Positions 13,886-17,875 of a stretch of 17,875 nt of DNA are shown piece by piece (within the stretch, counting starts at the first letter, position 1; each line of letters starts with the position of its first letter). The notes under the pieces were generated by a model. That model saw only the letters and a list, made by a program, of their open reading frames with translations. It was not told the origin of the DNA and did no database searches. The DNA is taken from contig JASEHU010000010.1 of assembly GCA_030018635.1 (NCBI GenBank), forward strand, positions 1-17,875, read 5' to 3'. A program made the translations under genes and the position numbers. The stretch comes from a bacterium. Lineage in GTDB: Bacteria > UBA9089 > CG2-30-40-21 > SBAY01.

Positions 13886-16711
13886 TCATGAAATCACTTT
13901 GAAACATCGCTCGCATAGAGTTGGATGTTCTATATAGCTACCTACTGCAGGGCTATAATTCCAGCAGCGGCTACATTTACTTCCTTGTGCCTTTTTTATT
14001 TCTACTTTTAGTTCTTCTCCCTTTATTAATTGGACAGAAGAGACAATAAAGATAAATTTTAATTCCCCTTCATATTGACTAATGACTTTTTCCTTTTCCT
14101 GGGGATAGGTTAAAATTACTTCTGCCTCTAAGGCTGAGCCGATTTGCCCTTGGGCCCTTGTTTCTTCTAATGCCTTACTTACCACCTCTCTAACCTCAAG
14201 GATCTCATCCCACTCTGCGGCCAATGATTCATTTAAGTATTTTGGGTCAGGGGTTGGAAATGAGGTTAAATGAATACTACAACCAGGTTTTAAACCTGTG
14301 CCAAGTTTTAAACTTGTGTCAGGTTTTAAACCTGCTGGTTTTTTCCCTTCTTGAGGTATGTCTTGCCAGACCTCTTCTGCGGTAAAACTCAAAATAGGTG
14401 CCATTAATCGAGCCAGGGCAGTCGTAGCCGCAAACATCACCGTCTGGGCAGACCTTCTTTCCTTTGAATCCGGCTTAAAGGTATAAAGCCTATCCTTAAG
14501 TATATCCAGATAGACGGCACTTAAAAGACTCGAACAAAAATTAAGGATAAGGTGGTAAATGATATGGAACTCAAAACGCTCATAAGACTCGGTTACCTTC
14601 TGGATTAATTGGGTAAGCCGATGAAGTATCCACTGGTCAATCCGCATCATATCTTCATACTTAACCTTATCTAAGTTTGGGTTAAAATCATAAAAATTAC
14701 CCAGCATAAATCTAAATGTATTGCGGATTTTGCGATAAGACTCACCCAAACGCGTCAGCATTTCATTTCCTAATCGGACATCGCTGCGATAGTCCTCTGA
14801 AATGACCCAAAGTCTTAAAATATCCGCCCCATATTTATCAATAATAGTTAATGGTGAAATGACATTGCCAACGGATTTGCTCATCGCCTTACCCTGTTCA
14901 TCCAACATAAATCCATGGGTTAAAACGGCCTTGTAGGGTGGAATTCCTTCTGTGGCCATTGAGGTAAGTATAGCCGATTGAAACCAGCCGCGATGTTGGT
15001 CAGAACCTTCTAAATAAAGGTCAGCCGGGAAGGCAAGATTTCCCCTTTTTCTAAGTACCGCCCGATGACTTACCCCTGACTCAAACCAGACATCCATAAT
15101 ATCCTCTTCCTGACTAAACTTTTCGCCTCCACAATGAGGACATTTTGTTCCTTCAGGTAAGAATTCCTGAGCTTCCTTCTCAAACCAGACATTAGCTCCG
15201 TAGTCCTGGATTTGTTTTTTGAGCACCTCAATCGAATCTAAATCCAAAAGACTCGTATGACATTGTGTACAAGAGAAGGCAGGTATTGGCACACCCCAGG
15301 CCCGTTGTCTGGAGAGACACCAATCACCACGAGAGGCAACGGTATTATAGAATCTTTCCTCGCCCCAGGCGGGAATCCACTTAACCTCTTTAATTGCCTT
15401 TAGTGTCCGTGCTTGCAGGTCTGCGGTGGTTAATTTAATGAACCATTGGTCTGTTGCCCGAAAGATAATGGGTTTTTTGCAGCGCCAACAATGAGGATAA
15501 GAATGGGTAATTGTCTCTTGGGCAAAGAGTTTTCCTGATGATTGCATCTTTTCGATAATATGTTTATTTGCCTCAAAAACATTTAACCCGGCAAATTCCC
15601 CTGCCTCCTCGGTAAATTTTCCTTGAGCATCTACCGGGGTAAGCACTTTTAAATTATATCTAAACCCAATTTCATAATCGTCCACTCCATGACCCGGGGC
15701 GATATGGACACAGCCTGTGCCTTGCTCACGGGTAACATGTAATCCTAAAACAACTACTGATTCCCGCTCAATAAATGGGTGAAGGCAAACAATACCTTCT
15801 AATTCCTCGCCCAGGAAGGTAGCTAAAACCTCATAGTCGTTTTTCCCTTTTAATGTTGTCTCAATCAGTTCCTTAGCCATAATTAAGGTTTCGGATTCTA
15901 ATTTAATAAGTGCATACTCAAACTGTGGGTTTAAGGCTATAGCGACATTAGCCGGCAGTGTCCAGGGGGTAGTTGTCCAGATAAGGATGGAGGCGGGAAA
16001 ATTTTGGATTTTGGATTTTGGATTTTGGATTTTGGATTTAAGGATTTCCCACTTTGGGGTTGGTTTTATCGGGAATTTAACATAGACAGAGGACGAGGAG
16101 ACATCCTTATACTCTACCTCGGCCTCGGCCAGAGCCGTGCAACAGGTAGCACACCAATAAACCGGCTTTTTGCTTTTATAAACATACCCCTTTTCGACCA
16201 ATTCCTTAAACACCTCAATTACGGCCGCTGAATAGTCATTGGATAAGGTCAAATAAGGATTTTCCCAATCTCCAAATATCCCCAATCGTTTAAATTGTTC
16301 TTTCTGAACCCGGGCAAAATTAAGGGCATATTCTCTACACCGCTGGCGAATCTCCATTTTAGTTAATTTATTACCATCCTTACCCTCGGCTAAGACCTTA
16401 TATTCAATTGGTAAGCCATGGCAATCCCAACCTGGGATATAAGGAGCGTTAAACCCTTGCATTGATTTATATTTGACGATAATATCCTTTAGTATCTTAT
16501 TTAAGGCATGACCCATGTGTATATCGCCATTAGCATAAGGGGGACCGTCATGTAAGATATACTTTGGCCGACCTTCTTTTTCCTGTCTGAGGGTTTCATA
16601 AATATTCAGATTCTCCCAGAATTTTAGAGTTTCGGGCTCCTTCTTAGGCAAATCAGCCTTCATTTTAAACCCTGTTTTTGGTAAATTCAATGTATCTTGA
16701 TAATTCATCAT
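13886..16711 (-). CDS. ileS: Isoleucyl-tRNA synthetase
   Basis: This 941-residue class I synthetase charges tRNA-Ile. GPPYANGDIHMGH places the HIGH-type motif at residues 65-68, WTTTPWTLPAN marks the editing domain, and AMSKS near residue 608 is the KMSKS loop. The C-terminus carries a zinc site with Cys913, Cys916, Cys933 and Cys936, as in the long bacterial type. The first ATG (16711) has GGAG six bases upstream and overlaps the DUF167 gene by 47 bases, so translation is coupled. Two stretches are foreign to the family: KSKIQNP repeats at about residues 224-237 just before WTTTPW, and GLKPD/SLKLG/GLKPG repeats at about 793-809 before SIHLTSFP. Both are encoded by DNA repeats of intergenic type, keep the frame, and fall in surface loops; all catalytic motifs are intact, so the enzyme should work. 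Confidence 0.97.
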   Translation of the reverse strand: MMNYQDTLNLPKTGFKMKADLPKKEPETLKFWENLNIYETLRQEKEGRPKYILHDGPPYANGDIHMGHALNKILKDIIVKYKSMQGFNAPYIPGWDCHGLPIEYKVLAEGKDGNKLTKMEIRQRCREYALNFARVQKEQFKRLGIFGDWENPYLTLSNDYSAAVIEVFKELVEKGYVYKSKKPVYWCATCCTALAEAEVEYKDVSSSSVYVKFPIKPTPKWEILKSKIQNPKSKIQNFPASILIWTTTPWTLPANVAIALNPQFEYALIKLESETLIMAKELIETTLKGKNDYEVLATFLGEELEGIVCLHPFIERESVVVLGLHVTREQGTGCVHIAPGHGVDDYEIGFRYNLKVLTPVDAQGKFTEEAGEFAGLNVFEANKHIIEKMQSSGKLFAQETITHSYPHCWRCKKPIIFRATDQWFIKLTTADLQARTLKAIKEVKWIPAWGEERFYNTVASRGDWCLSRQRAWGVPIPAFSCTQCHTSLLDLDSIEVLKKQIQDYGANVWFEKEAQEFLPEGTKCPHCGGEKFSQEEDIMDVWFESGVSHRAVLRKRGNLAFPADLYLEGSDQHRGWFQSAILTSMATEGIPPYKAVLTHGFMLDEQGKAMSKSVGNVISPLTIIDKYGADILRLWVISEDYRSDVRLGNEMLTRLGESYRKIRNTFRFMLGNFYDFNPNLDKVKYEDMMRIDQWILHRLTQLIQKVTESYERFEFHIIYHLILNFCSSLLSAVYLDILKDRLYTFKPDSKERRSAQTVMFAATTALARLMAPILSFTAEEVWQDIPQEGKKPAGLKPDTSLKLGTGLKPGCSIHLTSFPTPDPKYLNESLAAEWDEILEVREVVSKALEETRAQGQIGSALEAEVILTYPQEKEKVISQYEGELKFIFIVSSVQLIKGEELKVEIKKAQGSKCSRCWNYSPAVGSYIEHPTLCERCFKVIS
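14284..14334. repeat. In-frame 18-bp palindromic repeats within ileS
   Basis: CAGGTTTTAAACCTG (14284), CAAGTTTTAAACTTG (14302) and CAGGTTTTAAACCTG (14320) follow with an exact 18-bp period. The middle unit differs at two mirror positions that keep the dyad. On the coding strand each unit encodes a G/S-L-K-P/L motif. Confidence 0.92.
16002..16040. repeat. TTTTGGA heptamer repeat within ileS
   Basis: Five exact units of TTTTGGA are followed by TTTA. Three heptamers equal seven codons, so the repeat encodes a seven-residue unit (KSKIQNP, KSKIQNF) and leaves the reading frame open. Confidence 0.93.
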
Positions 16712-16955
16712 CCGTTACTCCATTTAGTTCAATAATTTTAATCCTTGATGTTTCTCCACTCACAATGGCAATTTGTGATTTTTTGAGCCCTAATTCCCTG
16801 GATAATAATTTTATGACCGCCTCATTTGCCTTACCTTTAGTTGGTGCGGCCGTAACCTTTATTTTTACCAGCCTGTTACCTGGCGAGCCTGCTTCTCCTA
16901 TCAATATTTCATCTTTAGAGGATTTAGGGATTACCTTGATTTTGAACTTAGTCAT
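16665..16955 (-). CDS. DUF167 (YggU-family) protein
   Basis: This 96-residue protein is a DUF167 member. The family features are an N-terminal strand with KVIPKSSKDEI, the core VKIKVTAAPTKGKANEAVI (residues about 30-48), a helix LLSRELGLKKSQI and the end segment VSGETSRIKIIEL. The function of this widespread small family is not established. The ATG has no clear Shine-Dalgarno; the promoter at 16973-17001 predicts a leader of only about ten bases, so translation may be leaderless-like. Its 3' end overlaps the start of ileS by 47 bases, making it the first gene of the operon. Confidence 0.9.
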   Translation of the reverse strand: MTKFKIKVIPKSSKDEILIGEAGSPGNRLVKIKVTAAPTKGKANEAVIKLLSRELGLKKSQIAIVSGETSRIKIIELNGVTDDELSRYIEFTKNRV

Positions 16956-16972
16956 TATTAAATTAATTAATA

Positions 16973-17001
16973 ATTATACCATCATTTCAAAAAGAATGCA
17001 A
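16973..17001 (-). promoter_or_regulatory. Promoter of DUF167-ileS-dksA-lspA operon
   Basis: On the minus strand TTGCAT (17001-16996) and TATAAT (16978-16973) are separated by exactly 17 bases. Transcription would begin close to 16966, about ten bases before the ATG of the DUF167 gene. Confidence 0.65.
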
Positions 17002-17020
17002 CAAAAAAATTAGGTGGGGG

Positions 17021-17329
17021 GTAATCCCTCAGTTATCAGTTGTGAAGTAGTGCTTCATAACATTTGATTTTAGCAGTTCGGTGGTTTTTGTTAATAAGTT
17101 TCATTGCAAATTTATCATTGCAAAATTAACATTTCAAATTTAAAATGCTAAATGTTAAATTTGCAATTTGCAATGAAATCAACCCACAAAAACAAATGAA
17201 ATGAACCAGTAGGTTAGTTATCAATAGGTTCAAGGTGCAAAGGTTAAGGTTAAGGTTGAGATTGAGGAGCAAACCCCTTAACCTTAACCTCAACCTTGAA
17301 CCTTTTTCAACTGATAACTGAGGGATTAC
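17021..17329. repeat. 309-bp nested inverted-repeat element
   Basis: The outer ends are an exact 22-bp inverted repeat (17021-17042, beginning GTAATCCCTCAG, and 17308-17329). Inside are two further fold-backs: one of TTGCAAAT/ATTTGCAA words (about 17099-17178) and one of GGTTAAGG/CCTTAACC words (17227-17302). A small GAAG-TAGTG-CTTC hairpin follows the left end. No gene is present. The element fills the space between the two divergent promoters, leaving both promoters outside it. Confidence 0.82.
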
Positions 17330-17348
17330 GACAAGAAATATTTTTCGA

Positions 17349-17377
17349 TTGACAAATGATTATTTATATGTTATAAT
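17349..17377 (+). promoter_or_regulatory. Consensus sigma70 promoter of ssrA
   Basis: TTGACA (17349-17354) and TATAAT (17372-17377) match the consensus at every position with a 17-base spacer. Transcription should start within about 8-10 bases; the mature tmRNA begins at 17404, so a short 5' leader is removed by processing. Confidence 0.92.
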
Positions 17378-17403
17378 ATTGGATATGTCAGACATTAAAA
17401 AGA

Positions 17404-17776
17404 GGGGGCGAAAAGGGTTCGACGGGGATAAACGAAAGCATAGGTGGCATCCCGAGGTGCTGTCAGGCCTCGTAAAAAAGGCAGCAAAACAAATAAACGC
17501 CAATCACAATTATTTAGACGGTTTGGCACTTGCTGCTTAAATAAGCAGCAACATCCTGATAATTCTCGTCTGTAGGATTATCAAGGGTGTCAGATTGACA
17601 GACTGGCTACTTATTGTCTTGCTTGGGCAAAAGTAGTAAGACAAAATAAGCTAACTTCCTTTGTATCCCTGCCTAAGAGGAGACAAAAGAGGTGAAAATA
17701 AAATCTTAGGTTATGGATGTAGAGGCTTATGTATTTGTATCTTCGGACGCGGGTTCGATTCCCGCCGCCTCCACCA
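17404..17776 (+). ncRNA. ssrA: Transfer-messenger RNA (tmRNA)
   Basis: The 373-base RNA rescues stalled ribosomes by acting as both tRNA and mRNA. The 5' end GGGGGCG pairs with CGCCTCC before the encoded ACCA end (one G-U pair), giving the acceptor stem. The T-arm GCGGGTTCGATTCCCGC lies near 17750-17766, and GGGTTCGACGGGG near the 5' end is the usual tmRNA signature. The tag frame probably resumes at GCC 17499 after ATAAAC and reads ANHNYLDGLALAA before TAA at 17538-17540; the final LALAA is the proteolysis signal seen in many tags. The upstream ATG-led frame that runs through it is not a protein gene. Single-piece form; no permutation. The exact resume codon is inferred. Confidence 0.95.
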
Positions 17777-17875
17777 AAGGTGCAAAAGAAGATAGTAACA
17801 CTTTAGCCATCTGAAGTGGTATATAGCACCTATTAACCAAAAGTTCTCATCCAAGAAACGAATTTTCGATTTTCG

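Noticed and set aside
16678..17013. A 111-codon frame opposite the DUF167 gene.
   Set aside because: It is antisense to a clear family member and runs through that operon's promoter; it has no family features.
17227..17302. GGTTAAGG and similar word repeats considered as a CRISPR-like array.
   Set aside because: Units are short, without unique spacers, and arranged as complementary arms; they form a fold-back, not an array.
17349..17540. An ATG-led 63-codon frame covering the ssrA promoter and tag.
   Set aside because: It lies across the promoter and the tmRNA body; only its last 13 codons are translated, as the tag.

Overview
The window looks like a piece of an uncultivated, diderm (Gram-negative-type) bacterial chromosome. 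A TolC-like outer-membrane channel, a periplasmic adaptor and a lipoprotein signal peptidase all point to two membranes. The DNA is AT-rich and full of short inverted and tandem repeats made of low-complexity words. The phylum cannot be fixed from the sequence alone.

Left end (1-1653): two adjacent CheW-like adaptor genes (102-1093), the second carrying an in-frame 15-bp tandem repeat. A repeat-rich gap of about 560 bp follows. It holds a 204-bp fold-back element (1103-1306), a 42-codon frame that may be the 3' end of a transposase gene (1289-1417), nothing recognisable in 1418-1561, and a 21-codon frame resembling the N-terminus of a PLP-dependent aminotransferase/KBL-type enzyme (1562-1627).

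Centre (1654-8076): a compact, very AT-rich gene cluster for a ribosomally made, modified peptide (RiPP). In order: HprK-like kinase, PqqD-like leader-binding protein, radical SAM/SPASM enzyme, an unlisted 41-residue precursor peptide (3998-4123), a strong hairpin, a nucleotidyltransferase-fold protein, an S24/S26 signal-peptidase-like protein and an ABC half-exporter. The precursor has a YxxP leader motif like lasso peptides and a Cys/Lys-rich C-terminal part (YCCKAGTNLPQC then a basic tail). The lasso cyclase and lasso B2 protease are absent; a radical SAM enzyme and an S26-type peptidase are present instead. My working model is that PqqD presents the leader, the SPASM enzyme modifies the core, the kinase and nucleotidyltransferase add further groups, the S26 protein removes the leader, and the ABC protein exports the product. 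This is the most interesting system here.

A 102-bp MITE-like element with a 5-bp target duplication (6108-6219) has landed at the end of the S26-type gene and supplies its present stop codon.

Centre right (8137-12798): a separate, overlapping operon with its own near-consensus promoter encodes TolC, an HlyD/MacA-type adaptor, a MacB/LolD-type ATPase and a MacB-type permease. Together they form a complete tripartite export route that could carry the peptide over the outer membrane or serve immunity. It ends in a truncated epimerase gene.

Right end (12858-17875): a higher-GC housekeeping operon on the minus strand, DUF167 - ileS - dksA/traR-like - lspA, read from a promoter at 16973-17001. 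Two repeat families have entered ileS in frame. A 309-bp nested inverted repeat separates this operon from the divergent tmRNA gene ssrA (17404-17776), which has a consensus sigma70 promoter and a likely tag ANHNYLDGLALAA.
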